Shown piece after piece: positions 7,374 through 14,874 of a DNA stretch of 41,936 nt. Each line of letters starts with the position of its first letter. Position 1 is the stretch's first letter. Position numbers and translations under genes: made by a program. Origin of the DNA: an archaeon (GTDB lineage Archaea > Nanobdellota > Nanobdellia > Pacearchaeales > GW2011-AR1); NCBI GenBank assembly GCA_030620045.1, contig JAUXAD010000005.1, forward strand, positions 1-41,936, read 5' to 3'. Below the pieces are notes generated by a model. That model worked only from the letters and a program-made list of their open reading frames with translations, was not told the DNA's origin and made no database searches.

Positions 7374-8075
7374 TTATTTTGATGCTGTCAAATAATTTGA
7401 AAGAAAGACTTTGTGGTTTCCATCAAGATTTGTATATTTAATTTTATTTTTAATTTGAGGATAAATTTGTTCTAAGATTTCCAGATGTGCCTGTGAGCAA
7501 CTCATATTATATTTCTTTTTTAAATCTCCAACAATTTCTTTAAACTCAGGAGATTTTTTCTTGAATTTTTTCCCTAATCTCAAAACCCAGGTTTTGTATG
7601 CATAGGATGTAGGTACAACTTTATAACTGCTATCAACGTGAGTTTTACTTAATATTTGAAAAACTTCTCCAAAAGCTTTCTTTGTAATTGAAATTGCCAT
7701 ATAATTTCCATATGGTTTCCCTTGGTTATCTTTTGTTTCAAAACTCTTTAAAACATAAAATGGAGAAAGGTTATATTTTTTCTGTAAAAACAATAATTCT
7801 GTTTTAACAAGTTCATATAAAATATTGTCGTAGTCAGCGTACACGACTTCCATAATACCTTCTTTCTCTGTCACTACCCTTGAAGTCCAACCTTTAACAA
7901 ATTCAAGTGGTCTTTTCCGACAATTAAATAAAACAGAATAATTTAACTTTTTATAATTTGAAGTACTCTCATATTTTTGTGCTAATTTTTTAACGTCATC
8001 AAGAAATAATCTGTAATTTTTTAAATCAAAATGAGCAATTATATCCTGTCCTAGTTCTTTCTTTTTTATTTCCAT
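7374..8075 (-). CDS. hypothetical protein, possibly primase/polymerase-like
   Basis: A 233-residue protein. The centre reads VVYADYDNILYELVKTELLF, a hydrophobic strand ending in D-x-D-N, followed by a second strand region (GKPYGNYMAISI) and SYAYKTWVLRLGKKFKKK. This order vaguely recalls the hhDhD / sxH / basic motifs of archaeo-eukaryotic primases, and I recall similar proteins on uncultivated-archaeal plasmids, but the expected His is Met here and no zinc motif is seen. I therefore offer primase-like only as a weak possibility. Its own promoter (about 8108-8120) lies upstream and it is followed by the 160-residue gene. Confidence 0.5.
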   Translation of the reverse strand: MEIKKKELGQDIIAHFDLKNYRLFLDDVKKLAQKYESTSNYKKLNYSVLFNCRKRPLEFVKGWTSRVVTEKEGIMEVVYADYDNILYELVKTELLFLQKKYNLSPFYVLKSFETKDNQGKPYGNYMAISITKKAFGEVFQILSKTHVDSSYKVVPTSYAYKTWVLRLGKKFKKKSPEFKEIVGDLKKKYNMSCSQAHLEILEQIYPQIKNKIKYTNLDGNHKVFLSNYLTASK

Positions 8076-8105
8076 TTTTTATTCCCAACAGAACCTACTG
8101 TTATG

Positions 8106-8122
8106 ACATACCTATAAAATAC
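8106..8122 (-). promoter_or_regulatory. putative TATA box for the 233-aa gene
   Basis: The minus strand TAAGTATTTTATAGG lies about 35-45 nt upstream of the ATG at 8075. The gap 8076-8149 is otherwise without a gene. Confidence 0.4.
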
Positions 8123-8149
8123 TTAATATTATATATTATTTAAAACTTT

Positions 8150-8341
8150 CTAATAATTTTTCTTTGCTTCTGGATGCTCTTTTTCATACCACTCTTGTTG
8201 CCTTTTTTCCATAAAGTAAAGTTTTTTATCCATTTTATCAAGTTTCTCAATGAGTTTGTCTATTTTTTTTAACATAACTCCAAGTCCCCACACGCGAATT
8301 TGTTCTTTTGGTGCTTCTCCTAATTCCTCTGTTTCTTCCAT
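8150..8341 (-). CDS. small coiled-coil protein, 63 aa
   Basis: Acidic N-terminus, then VMLKKIDKLIEKLDKMDKKL with perfect heptad spacing and a charged tail (EHPEAKKNY). Preceded by AAAGGAGG. Likely an oligomerising small protein of the element. Function unknown. Confidence 0.55.
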   Translation of the reverse strand: MEETEELGEAPKEQIRVWGLGVMLKKIDKLIEKLDKMDKKLYFMEKRQQEWYEKEHPEAKKNY

Positions 8342-8357
8342 TTTAACCTCCTTTCAA

Positions 8358-8597
8358 TTATTCCTCCAATCTAAAAATAAGTTCTTCAATAATCTGATAC
8401 AATTCTTTAGGAATTGCTTCTTTAGAAGAATCCCATTCTAAACTGTATTGAATCCAAGCATCTTTTAGATCCTTAATTCTCTCTTTATTAAAACACTTGC
8501 CTTCTTCTGCCATTTTTTCCTTTTTCCGAACTTCTTCTTCAGCAGGGTCTTTTCCATGGAACTCATCTTCTTCTCCGATATAATTTTCGTTTTCCAT
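8358..8597 (-). CDS. acidic small hypothetical, 79 aa
   Basis: Highly charged (MENENYIGEEDEFHGKDPAE...) with a helical C-terminus (YQIIEELIFRLEE). Preceded by GGAGG and 16 nt upstream of the coiled-coil gene. No recognised domain. Confidence 0.5.
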   Translation of the reverse strand: MENENYIGEEDEFHGKDPAEEEVRKKEKMAEEGKCFNKERIKDLKDAWIQYSLEWDSSKEAIPKELYQIIEELIFRLEE

Positions 8598-8627
8598 TAT
8601 TTTTAACCTCCTGTATTATTTAATTGA

Positions 8628-8873
8628 TTAATCTATAAAATATGTAATTGATGCAAGGGAACTTAAAATCAATAAAATCCACAATAATAGACCAATAATT
8701 CCAATCACTAGTCCTGCTATAGCAAATCCTTTGCCTGTCTTTTCATTATTATTTATTTGATATAATCCTACTCCACAAAAAACAATTGCTAATACTGCTG
8801 GGATTCCAAGCCATCCAAAAAAACTTAACACGAATCCTGCAATTGATAAACCACTAAGTTTTTCTTCTTTCAT
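8628..8873 (-). CDS. DUF4190-like membrane protein
   Basis: 81 residues: KLSGLSIAGFVLSFFGWLGI, a second hydrophobic run, the typical GLYQINNNEKTGKGFAIAGL linking motif, and a last span GLVIGIIGLLLWILLILSSL. This pattern (hydrophobic hairpins with a conserved N-x-x-x-GKGxAIAGL) is that of DUF4190 proteins of unknown function. Integral membrane. It has a GGAGG ribosome site upstream. Confidence 0.75.
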   Translation of the reverse strand: MKEEKLSGLSIAGFVLSFFGWLGIPAVLAIVFCGVGLYQINNNEKTGKGFAIAGLVIGIIGLLLWILLILSSLASITYFID

Positions 8874-8921
8874 TTTTATACCTCCTTACAATTATTCCTC
8901 CAAATTTCCTTGAAAAGTTAT

Positions 8922-9006
8922 TTTTTTATTCATAAATAGATCAAATTCTTTTAAGCAGTTCTCACATAAATTTTTTATTCATAAATAGATCAAATTCTTT
9001 TAAGCA
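8922..9006 (-). repeat. 36-bp direct repeat from a 49-bp tandem duplication
   Basis: The 36-nt stretch TTTTTTATTCATAAATAGAT... occurs at 8922-8957 and 8971-9006. On the minus strand it encodes CLKEFDLFMNKK twice. The first copy ends the 60-residue zinc protein early by frameshift. The second, now untranslated, continues ITFQGNLEE to a stop and appears to be the original C-terminus. Confidence 0.85.
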
Positions 9007-9144
9007 ATCATTACAAAGGTGTATACAATCATCATAACCAAAAGCAGTATTCCTTTTTTTAGTGAAATGCAATTCATTATCATCTGTTTGAACACCTTCT
9101 CCAATGTCTTTTCCACATCTATTACAAATTCTTTTATAAGTCAT
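8962..9144 (-). CDS. zinc-ribbon protein, 60 aa
   Basis: Two CxxC knuckles (CNRCGKDIGEG and CNDCLKEFDLF) separated by about 30 residues with ITY-type strands form a rubredoxin-like zinc ribbon. The 3' end has been altered by the 49-bp duplication described at 8922. Expressed from the conserved promoter at about 9205 with a GGAGG site. Confidence 0.65.
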   Translation of the reverse strand: MTYKRICNRCGKDIGEGVQTDDNELHFTKKRNTAFGYDDCIHLCNDCLKEFDLFMNKKFM

Positions 9145-9175
9145 TTTAACCTCCTATTATTTATATTTTTTTAAG

Positions 9176-9216
9176 TAACAATAATAAACTAAAGTAAATT
9201 GAAGTATTTAAATTCT
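9176..9216 (-). promoter_or_regulatory. conserved archaeal promoter module P1
   Basis: The minus strand has an ATTTAAATA box, then TTACTTTAGTTTATTATTG and a GGAGG site before the 8962-9144 gene. The same arrangement recurs at about 26840, 31187 and 33075, so it is a repeated leader module of this element. Confidence 0.65.
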
Positions 9217-9233
9217 TTGTTTTCACAGAAGAA

Positions 9234-9530
9234 TTAGTAATCTTGAAGTTCTTCAGATTCTTCTTCTGCTAAGTCTTCTTTAGGAACGTCTTTTTTAACT
9301 TCTTCTTTCATGTCTTCTTCTGTTATAGAATTAATCATTTCCTTAAATCTTGGGAAATCTGCTGCTAAAATTCTTACACCTGATTTTGTAAAACCAGTGT
9401 ATCTATCACCTGTAACAAATTCTCGTATTGTAAGTCCACGTTTATCTGCGAAATCATCAATTCTTAAAATGATATCTGTGACTGCTCCTTGATATTCTCC
9501 TTTACTTATTTTTCCAATATCTTTTTCCAT
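9234..9530 (-). CDS. PC4-like ssDNA-binding candidate
   Basis: 98 residues. The core VTDIILRIDDFADKRGLTIR then FVTGDRYTGFTKSGVRI and a helix PRFKEMINSI follow the beta-hairpin/T-K-x-G-I/helix layout of PC4/p15-type ssDNA-binding domains. An acidic tail (EEESEELQDY) resembles the acidic tails of SSB-like proteins. PC4-like phage proteins bind single-stranded DNA during replication or recombination. The assignment rests on pattern only. Confidence 0.5.
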   Translation of the reverse strand: MEKDIGKISKGEYQGAVTDIILRIDDFADKRGLTIREFVTGDRYTGFTKSGVRILAADFPRFKEMINSITEEDMKEEVKKDVPKEDLAEEESEELQDY

Positions 9531-9554
9531 TTTTTTTACCTCCTATTATTTAAT

Positions 9555-9692
9555 TTAAATATTTTTTCCCTTTAAAATTCCAACAAGATTGACAAGGGAA
9601 TCTATTTGAGCATTCACTAATTTTCTAATCTGCATAGTATCTCCTGACTCAAACTCAATTACAATTTTATTAGATTCTTCTGTTAGTATCAT
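9555..9692 (-). CDS. small hypothetical, 45 aa
   Basis: Not in the ORF track. MILTEESNKIVIEFESGDTM then QIRKLVNAQIDSLVNLVGIL. Strand-strand-helix layout, vaguely like half of a Pcc1/CTAG-type domain. A GGAGG site precedes it, and it lies 3 nt downstream of cysE and 24 nt upstream of the PC4-like gene, so probably co-transcribed. Confidence 0.5.
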   Translation of the reverse strand: MILTEESNKIVIEFESGDTMQIRKLVNAQIDSLVNLVGILKGKNI

Positions 9693-9695
9693 TTT

Positions 9696-10241
9696 TTAAC
9701 CTCCTTTATTTATTTGAATATTTACTTTTTTACCATTAAGCTTAACAATTCTTCCAGGAGTGCCAACAATAGTACAATTATCTGGAACATTTTTGTTTAT
9801 TATAAAAGTGTCTGCTCCTATCTTAACATTATTCCCAACTTTAATTGGTCCTAAAAGTATTGCTCCCGTTCCTATCAATACATTATCTCCTATAGTTGGG
9901 TGCCTTTTTCCTTCATGCTTACCTGTCCCACCTAAAGTAACATTATGAAACAAAGTACAATTTTTTCCTATTTCTGTAGTTTCTCCTATAACTGTCCCCA
10001 TACTATGATTAATAAAAAAACCTTTTCCAATTTTTGCTCCTGGATGAATTTCTATTCCTGTCAAAAAACGCATTATTTGAGATATTAAACGAGGAATAAA
10101 AGGAATTTTTATTCTATATAGGGGATGTGAAATATAACGATGAACAATTATCGAGTGTAAACTGGGATAAAGTAAAAATTCAATATTTTTTGCTGCAGGA
10201 TCATTTCTAAAAATTGCTTTTATATCTTCGAACATTTTCAA
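9696..10241 (-). CDS. cysE: serine O-acetyltransferase
   Basis: 181 residues. An N-terminal helical part (KNIEFLLYPSLHSIIVHRYI) is followed by a left-handed beta-helix of hexapeptide repeats. The canonical catalytic strings GIEIHPGAKIGKGFFINHSM and GTVIGETTEIGKNCTLFHNV are present with the catalytic His, as is LGGTGKHEGKRHPTIGDNV. CysE acetylates L-serine with acetyl-CoA to O-acetylserine, the substrate of cysteine synthase, and a CysK homologue lies at 20510-21391. Length fits the short EpsC/CysE form. Alternative: a related hexapeptide acyltransferase, but the motifs fit CysE closely. Confidence 0.92.
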   Translation of the reverse strand: MKMFEDIKAIFRNDPAAKNIEFLLYPSLHSIIVHRYISHPLYRIKIPFIPRLISQIMRFLTGIEIHPGAKIGKGFFINHSMGTVIGETTEIGKNCTLFHNVTLGGTGKHEGKRHPTIGDNVLIGTGAILLGPIKVGNNVKIGADTFIINKNVPDNCTIVGTPGRIVKLNGKKVNIQINKGG

Positions 10242-10243
10242 TT

Positions 10244-10477
10244 TTATCTTCCCTTTAACCTCCTTTCAACTTTTTTCTTTATCCATTGATCTGTTAAAAA
10301 GAAAACTGGTTCATTCCACCCTATAAATTGAAAGACTACGGATAATGCAAAAATAATTGATGGTAATGGGAAAATTAATTTAAAAATAATTTGAAGAAGA
10401 AAAGTTATGCATCCAATTATCAATAATAAATATCCAACATGCTTACAAATATATTTTGGTTTGCTTGTTATTTTCAT
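10244..10477 (-). CDS. small membrane protein, 77 aa
   Basis: Two hydrophobic helices (YLLLIIGCITFLLQIIFKLI and SIIFALSVVFQFIGWNEPVF) with a basic tail (KKKVERRLKGR). It overlaps the radical SAM gene by 4 nt and precedes cysE by 2 nt, so one operon. No family recognised. Confidence 0.6.
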   Translation of the reverse strand: MKITSKPKYICKHVGYLLLIIGCITFLLQIIFKLIFPLPSIIFALSVVFQFIGWNEPVFFLTDQWIKKKVERRLKGR

Positions 10478-11928
10478 CTTTTTTGCAACCTCCTTAACAT
10501 TTCAAAATGTGCTTTTGTTTGAGGTTCGTGCTCAATATCCCATATAATCTTCTTTGCATAAGCATGTATTGCCCTTTTAAACCATGGGTGGGAGGATTTA
10601 TTTATAAAAGAACCCTGTTTTACAGTGTAAAATTGTTTATGCATATCCATTAATTTTAGTTGAAGTTCATAAGGTGAAAAGTTTTTCGGCTCAACTATTA
10701 CATGGATTCCATCATATAAAAAATAATCTTTGGTTAATATTCTTCCTTGTTTGTCCATTTCCTCAGTAAAACGAGTTTTTGGAAGAGGAACAGGTGCAAA
10801 AAATTGAACACTATCAAGATTTTGCTTAGCCCATTTTAATTCTTCATCTAAAGATTCATTTGTATCTTCATCCCCCCCAATAATCATCATTCCATGAGTC
10901 CACAATTTAGCATTTCTAAAAGCTTTTACAGCAATTTTATTTCTTTCAGCAGTTGACGGTTTATTATATGATTTAAGTGTTTTTTCATTGATTGATTCTA
11001 TACCTAAATAAACACTGAAAAAACCAGCCTTGTTTAATAATTCTATAAATTCTGTGTCAATTTCATTTGTTTGTGGAGAAGTAAAGGCTGAATTAACACT
11101 TAACTGACAAGAATAACTCTTTTTATTTTTCTCAGATTTTATTATTTCTCTTAAAAGTTCTTTTGTAGCACTTTTATTTGCAGCGAAATTATCATCACTA
11201 AAAAAAACACTATGTGAATGTGTTCTAATTAAATTCAACTCTTCTAATATTTTTTTATTTGATTTTCTTCTATATTTATTACCATAAAGCTGAGTTACAC
11301 AACAAAAGTTACATGCATAAGGGCATCCTCGAGAAGTATTTATGATTCCAGTTGTTTTTTTAGGATATATAGAATAATCAGGAGCAGGCGAATCAGATAA
11401 TTCTTCTTCGCTTAAAAGTTCCCTACATTCATTATTAATAACTTCACCATTTACTTTATAACTGATTCCCTTGACATTTTCTAAAGATTCTTTTTTCTCT
11501 AATTTTTCTAACAACTCAACAAGAGTTTTATCTCCTTCATGCCTTACTACTATGTCTGCCCATTCCAAAGTTTCCTCAGGAGTAAATGTGGTATGGGGTC
11601 CGCCAACAATAATTTTTCCATTTGGGTTCGCTTTTTTGTAAATCTCTGCCAATTCTTTTGTTTGAGGAATGGTTCTTGTTATAGCTGAAAGAAGTAGATA
11701 ATCTGATGCTACAATTCTTTCCAAATTCATCTCTGTTAATTTCTTTTTTTTGTTTAAGTTTGGGTCAATACTTTCAACATCCTCATATCCTTTTTGCAAG
11801 AGAATAGCTTGAAGTAAGGGATTTGCTCTTGCTGGAAGTAAAGCTTTTGTATAAACATCTTTTACTTTTGGAGCATTTAATTTTCCAAAAGAAGTTGCAG
11901 GTAATTCAACAAGGGTTATCTTTTTCAT
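10474..11928 (-). CDS. B12-binding-domain radical SAM protein
   Basis: I use the internal ATG at 11928 (MKKITLVELPATSFG), because the upstream small ORF ends just before it (TTTTAAAATG). This gives 484 residues. The N-terminal region (MNLERIVASDYLLLSAITRT, KIIVGGPHTTFTPEE) is a cobalamin-binding Rossmann-type domain. The radical SAM motif is GCPYACNFCCV (CxxxCxxC) at about residue 200, followed by FFSDDNFAANK. It resembles BchE/HpnJ-like B12 radical SAM enzymes that methylate, cyclise or rearrange small molecules or lipids. Substrate unknown. It leads the cassette with a membrane protein and cysE. Confidence 0.85.
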   Translation of the reverse strand: MKKITLVELPATSFGKLNAPKVKDVYTKALLPARANPLLQAILLQKGYEDVESIDPNLNKKKKLTEMNLERIVASDYLLLSAITRTIPQTKELAEIYKKANPNGKIIVGGPHTTFTPEETLEWADIVVRHEGDKTLVELLEKLEKKESLENVKGISYKVNGEVINNECRELLSEEELSDSPAPDYSIYPKKTTGIINTSRGCPYACNFCCVTQLYGNKYRRKSNKKILEELNLIRTHSHSVFFSDDNFAANKSATKELLREIIKSEKNKKSYSCQLSVNSAFTSPQTNEIDTEFIELLNKAGFFSVYLGIESINEKTLKSYNKPSTAERNKIAVKAFRNAKLWTHGMMIIGGDEDTNESLDEELKWAKQNLDSVQFFAPVPLPKTRFTEEMDKQGRILTKDYFLYDGIHVIVEPKNFSPYELQLKLMDMHKQFYTVKQGSFINKSSHPWFKRAIHAYAKKIIWDIEHEPQTKAHFEMLRRLQKR

Positions 11929-11929
11929 T

Positions 11930-12061
11930 TTAAAATAAATTATCACTCTTTTTAATTGTCTCATGAAACACTATTGTGTTTAGTAAAACTTCTTTATCAT
12001 CTTCATTTAATTCTCCAAGTTCATTTTTAAACCTTTTTGTCCAATATTCTCTAATTTCCAT
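11930..12061 (-). CDS. small charged hypothetical, 43 aa
   Basis: Not in the track. MEIREYWTKRFKNELGELNE then DDKEVLLNTIVFHETIKKSD, ending NLF and TAA 1 nt before the radical SAM ATG. Composition is coding-like. Could be a small regulator or a leader gene for the radical SAM enzyme. Confidence 0.4.
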   Translation of the reverse strand: MEIREYWTKRFKNELGELNEDDKEVLLNTIVFHETIKKSDNLF

Positions 12062-12072
12062 TTGTTTTTTAA

Positions 12073-12210
12073 CTATTTTTCAAAGTATTCACAATTCTGC
12101 CAATGAACTTCTTTCATCTTATACTCTTTTTTCAACTTTGGCAAAACTTGTGTAATGAAGTATTCTGTATCTACATTATCTTCCAAGATTAACTCAACAA
12201 TGTTTTTTTC
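12073..12210 (-). pseudogene. 3' gene fragment truncated at a hairpin element
   Basis: On the minus strand, NIVELILEDNVDTEYFITQV then LPKLKKEYKMKEVHWQNCEY and FEK form a convincing helical coding segment, but no start codon lies before the IS605-like hairpin at 12222-12262. The frame stays open through the hairpin (IGYPCLRFYEK), so either the hairpin inserted into the gene or the protein starts upstream by readthrough. No family recognised. Confidence 0.35.
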
Positions 12211-12221
12211 ATAAAATCTTA

Positions 12222-12262
12222 GGCAAGGATACCCAATCGCCTTTAGGCTTGGGAGGAATTGC
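12222..12262 (-). mobile_element. solitary IS605-like hairpin H1
   Basis: The minus strand reads GCAATTCCTCCCAA, then GCCTAAAGGC, then TTGGGTATCCTTGCC. An outer GCAA/TTGC pairing encloses CCCAA/TTGGG. The outer sequences match H3 (41567-41606) almost exactly while the loop arms differ but still pair. This is the style of IS200/IS605 end palindromes. No tnpA or tnpB is adjacent. Confidence 0.55.
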
Positions 12263-12509
12263 GAACCTCCTGTTTTAGTTTTAAAATAAGTTTCTTTATA
12301 ACTTCAGTAAAATTAAATGCTTTTACACTGTCTTTATGAACTTGATTGAATATTTTATATTTTATATCTAAATCAATAGACAAATCTCCTTTTTCTTTTT
12401 TATCTAAAATCTTTTGGATTTCATCAAAAGCCCATTTATTTCTACCTTTATAAAATTGTATTTGTGCTTCGTTTTCTTTTTCTAAATCTTCTATCTTTTT
12501 GTTTTCCAT
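12243..12509 (-). CDS. charged helical hypothetical, 88 aa, 3' end inside hairpin H1
   Basis: MENKKIEDLEKENEAQIQFY... is soluble, helical and lysine-rich. Its last residues (EVRNSSQA) are encoded by hairpin H1, and hairpin H2 lies 16 nt before its start, so the gene is framed by two IS605-like palindromes. The original C-terminus was probably replaced. The HNH protein at the right edge ends the same way (GNSSHR in H3). Function unknown. Confidence 0.45.
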   Translation of the reverse strand: MENKKIEDLEKENEAQIQFYKGRNKWAFDEIQKILDKKEKGDLSIDLDIKYKIFNQVHKDSVKAFNFTEVIKKLILKLKQEVRNSSQA

Positions 12510-12524
12510 TTTCTTTATTGAATA

Positions 12525-12545
12525 CCCCTGCCTTTAGGCAGTGGG
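12525..12545 (-). mobile_element. solitary IS605-like hairpin H2
   Basis: The minus strand CCCACTGCCTAAAGGCAGGGG folds with CTGCC/GGCAG around TAAA and flanking C/G runs, followed by TATTCAATAAAG. It lies between the 88-residue gene and the ATPase gene. Same TAAA-loop style as H1 but different flanks. Confidence 0.45.
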
Positions 12546-12551
12546 AAGGTG

Positions 12552-13499
12552 TTATTTTTTCTTGATGCATTTTTCGCATCTATTTCCTATATAACCAATA
12601 AGTTCTTTATTTTTAAAAAGTTGTGTAATCTCACATTCATTGGTGCAACCTGTTCCATAATATGTTTTAGTTGTAAATTCATTATTCATATTAAGAAATC
12701 CCTTGAATTTTGTTTTTTTAGGTCTATCTTCTAAAGACAGAATAGCCATCCCTATTGCTGTCAAAAAAGTTGAATATTTAAGGATAATTACTTTATGATT
12801 TAACTCTTTCTCTAAAGATTGTACAACAGATTTATTTAAAGATATTCCACCCCCAAAAATGTATGGTGGCTTTAATTCTTTATTTTTTGATAATGTATAA
12901 ATAAAATTCCGAACCAAACTTTCAGAGACTCCCATTAAAATATCTTCTATTTTTGAACCAGAGTTTAATTTAGATACACAATTTGAGGTACCAAACACAG
13001 CACATTTTCCACTAATTGAAATAGGGTGTGTAGACTTTAAAGCCATACCAGCAAAATCCTCTATTTTAATTCCAAATCTTACAGCCACATTCTCAAGGTA
13101 TGAACCACATCCTGCACTACAAATTGAATTCATAGTGAAATCTACTAAAACTTTATCTCTAATAATCAACATCTTCCCATCCTCTTGACCCATGTCCATC
13201 AAGGTATTAGCATTAGGTATAAAATGTAAACAACCAATAGAAAAAGCTAAAATCTCTGTTTTTAAAATATCTACTCCAACAATCTTACTGGCAAAATTTC
13301 TACCAGCGCCAGACATACCACAAGAAATTACATTAATATTTTTATTCCTTTTATAGATAATTTTTAATCCCTTTTGTAAGGTATTTATAATCCCCACATT
13401 TTTTAAGTAAACAGAGTCAATTACTTTCTTTTTTTCTGATAAAACAACTATCTTAATTGTTCCATTTCCAATGTCAAAACCCAATGCAACATCAATCAT
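12552..13499 (-). CDS. BadF/BadG/BcrA/HgdC-type activator ATPase
   Basis: 315 residues, ASKHA ATPase fold. Phosphate-1 motif GFDIGNGTIKIVVL, then ISCGMSGAGRN, MDMGQEDGK, the Cys-containing SICSAGCGSYLENVA and SGKCAVFGTSNCVSKL, and adenosine motif PPYIFGGGISLN. The two Cys correspond to those that bridge the HgdC dimer with a [4Fe-4S] cluster. Such activators use ATP to push an electron into a 2-hydroxyacyl-CoA dehydratase or related reductase. The partner protein follows on the operon side at 13501-14424. The C-terminal extension adds four Cys (GTGCTNECEITQ and NRCEKCIKKK), probably a second metal site. Confidence 0.85.
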   Translation of the reverse strand: MIDVALGFDIGNGTIKIVVLSEKKKVIDSVYLKNVGIINTLQKGLKIIYKRNKNINVISCGMSGAGRNFASKIVGVDILKTEILAFSIGCLHFIPNANTLMDMGQEDGKMLIIRDKVLVDFTMNSICSAGCGSYLENVAVRFGIKIEDFAGMALKSTHPISISGKCAVFGTSNCVSKLNSGSKIEDILMGVSESLVRNFIYTLSKNKELKPPYIFGGGISLNKSVVQSLEKELNHKVIILKYSTFLTAIGMAILSLEDRPKKTKFKGFLNMNNEFTTKTYYGTGCTNECEITQLFKNKELIGYIGNRCEKCIKKK

Positions 13500-13500
13500 T

Positions 13501-14424
13501 TCATATACCCCTTCTTTTTAACATTTCAACAAATGCCTCAAGCCTATTAACTAAATTAACTTCTGATATGTTATCATCAATTGGAAACCTGTAAATTGGA
13601 ATTTTGTAGTCTTCACCGATCATATTCATTGGCATCTCGACCAATGTTTCGGCCATGCAGGACATCGGAAGTAAATGTATGACGCCATCAAAATTGTTTT
13701 TTGCATAATATATAGTATTGTAAAGACTTTCCCAACCATGACCTCCAATTCTTTTTGGAAAATATTTTTTCACTTCATTAACTATTTCTTTGTCCTCTTT
13801 TGTCAAATGAATTTGATGTTTCAGAAACCAAGAAAGAGTTAATGACATATGGACACCAACTCCCAATTTTTTCAGTTTATTGATTATATCATAATTTACG
13901 CTTTGTTCAAGTAGTGTGTAGATTTCCCCCACCAATCCTATATTAATATCTTTTTTTTCAAAACAATATTCTCTTTCTTCAATTTCCTTTATCTTGCTCC
14001 AGGTTTTTTTGATTGCTTTTAAAACTTGAAAATAAGATAGATTAGGATTAGTTCTTTTAAGAGATTGTAATATGTTAGTTCCTCCACTCATAATATATAT
14101 CATATCGAATTTATAACCTAATCTTTTTAGTATTTTTTCTTGAATATGGGAATAAAAATTAAACCTGCAAGTTTCCAGAACTCTCTTAGAAGGATTCACT
14201 CCAACACCAATAATGACCTCAGCACCCTTATCTAATCCCTGTATTAAATTTCCTAATGTTGTTTTAAAAGGGAAACAGACAAAATCAGAACTGTGTTTCA
14301 CACCCAATTTAATGGTTTCCTGTGTGGTTTTAGGAGGAGTTATTGGTTCATAACCTAATTCTCTTGTTAATGTTTCAAATGCTTCTGTGTAATGTCCCAT
14401 TCTTGGAAATGTTGCTTTTTTCAT
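13501..14424 (-). CDS. 2-hydroxyacyl-CoA dehydratase-like (HgdB/DUF2229-type) protein
   Basis: 307 residues: MKKATFPRMGHYTEAFETLT opens it, then SDFVCFPFKTTLGNLIQGLD, IGVGVNPSKRVLETCRF and IGGHGWESLYNTIYY, with HLLPMSCMAETLVEMPM near the end. Conserved Cys in C-x-P-F and P-M-S-C are typical of the HgdB-like / DUF2229 partner of HgdC ATPases. It is adjacent (1-nt gap) to the activator, so the two likely form an ATP-driven low-potential electron-transfer pair of unknown substrate, as in many anaerobic archaea and bacteria. Confidence 0.8.
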   Translation of the reverse strand: MKKATFPRMGHYTEAFETLTRELGYEPITPPKTTQETIKLGVKHSSDFVCFPFKTTLGNLIQGLDKGAEVIIGVGVNPSKRVLETCRFNFYSHIQEKILKRLGYKFDMIYIMSGGTNILQSLKRTNPNLSYFQVLKAIKKTWSKIKEIEEREYCFEKKDINIGLVGEIYTLLEQSVNYDIINKLKKLGVGVHMSLTLSWFLKHQIHLTKEDKEIVNEVKKYFPKRIGGHGWESLYNTIYYAKNNFDGVIHLLPMSCMAETLVEMPMNMIGEDYKIPIYRFPIDDNISEVNLVNRLEAFVEMLKRRGI

Positions 14425-14615
14425 TCTCTATTTTTATTTATGTTTATATAATCATAAAGTAAAGTAGGATATAAAAACTTGTGAATTTTGGCGAAATAGA
14501 TAAGGCAATCAGAATATCCATCAAAATAATCTAATTTCCTTTCAAGAGGCAATTCTCTAACTTTCTCAAACACTCTTTGGTTCTCATCATTCCTAAGGTC
14601 TTCTTCCATTCTCAT
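14421..14615 (-). CDS. small hypothetical, 64 aa
   Basis: MRMEEDLRNDENQRVFEKVR then LDYFDGYSDCLIYFAKIHKF. Its layout matches the N-terminal 60 residues of the 170-residue zinc protein at 17384-17896 (EEQLRKEENQRIYDKIKYLD...YLEAYNDALVY), so they are paralogues and this one lacks the zinc domain. It overlaps both neighbours by a few bases. Confidence 0.5.
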   Translation of the reverse strand: MRMEEDLRNDENQRVFEKVRELPLERKLDYFDGYSDCLIYFAKIHKFLYPTLLYDYININKNRE

Positions 14616-14874
14616 TTTTTTTCTTATATCTATGTTTTAATCCTAAAAAAGACTTTTCTCGTTTTATTTTATATGGTTGTATGGTGATATGCAAATGCAC
14701 TTTGTAATATTTTCCTTTTGGAACTTTTTCTACATGGTCTAAATCCAAATGGGAAAACTCTTTTCCGACCATTATCTCCAGAGCATCTCCCTCATCCATT
14801 TGGAAATCACTGCGCAAACAAATCTCTTTCTTGTTTTTGCAAATGTATCTTTCCATTTTTCTCCAATATTTCAT
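14593..14874 (-). CDS. small basic hypothetical, 93 aa
   Basis: MKYWRKMERYICKNKKEICL..., a beta-rich centre (KYYKVHLHITIQPYKIKREK) and a basic tail. Its ATG overlaps the stop of the previous gene (ATGA). No recognised motif. Confidence 0.5.
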   Translation of the reverse strand: MKYWRKMERYICKNKKEICLRSDFQMDEGDALEIMVGKEFSHLDLDHVEKVPKGKYYKVHLHITIQPYKIKREKSFLGLKHRYKKKNENGRRP

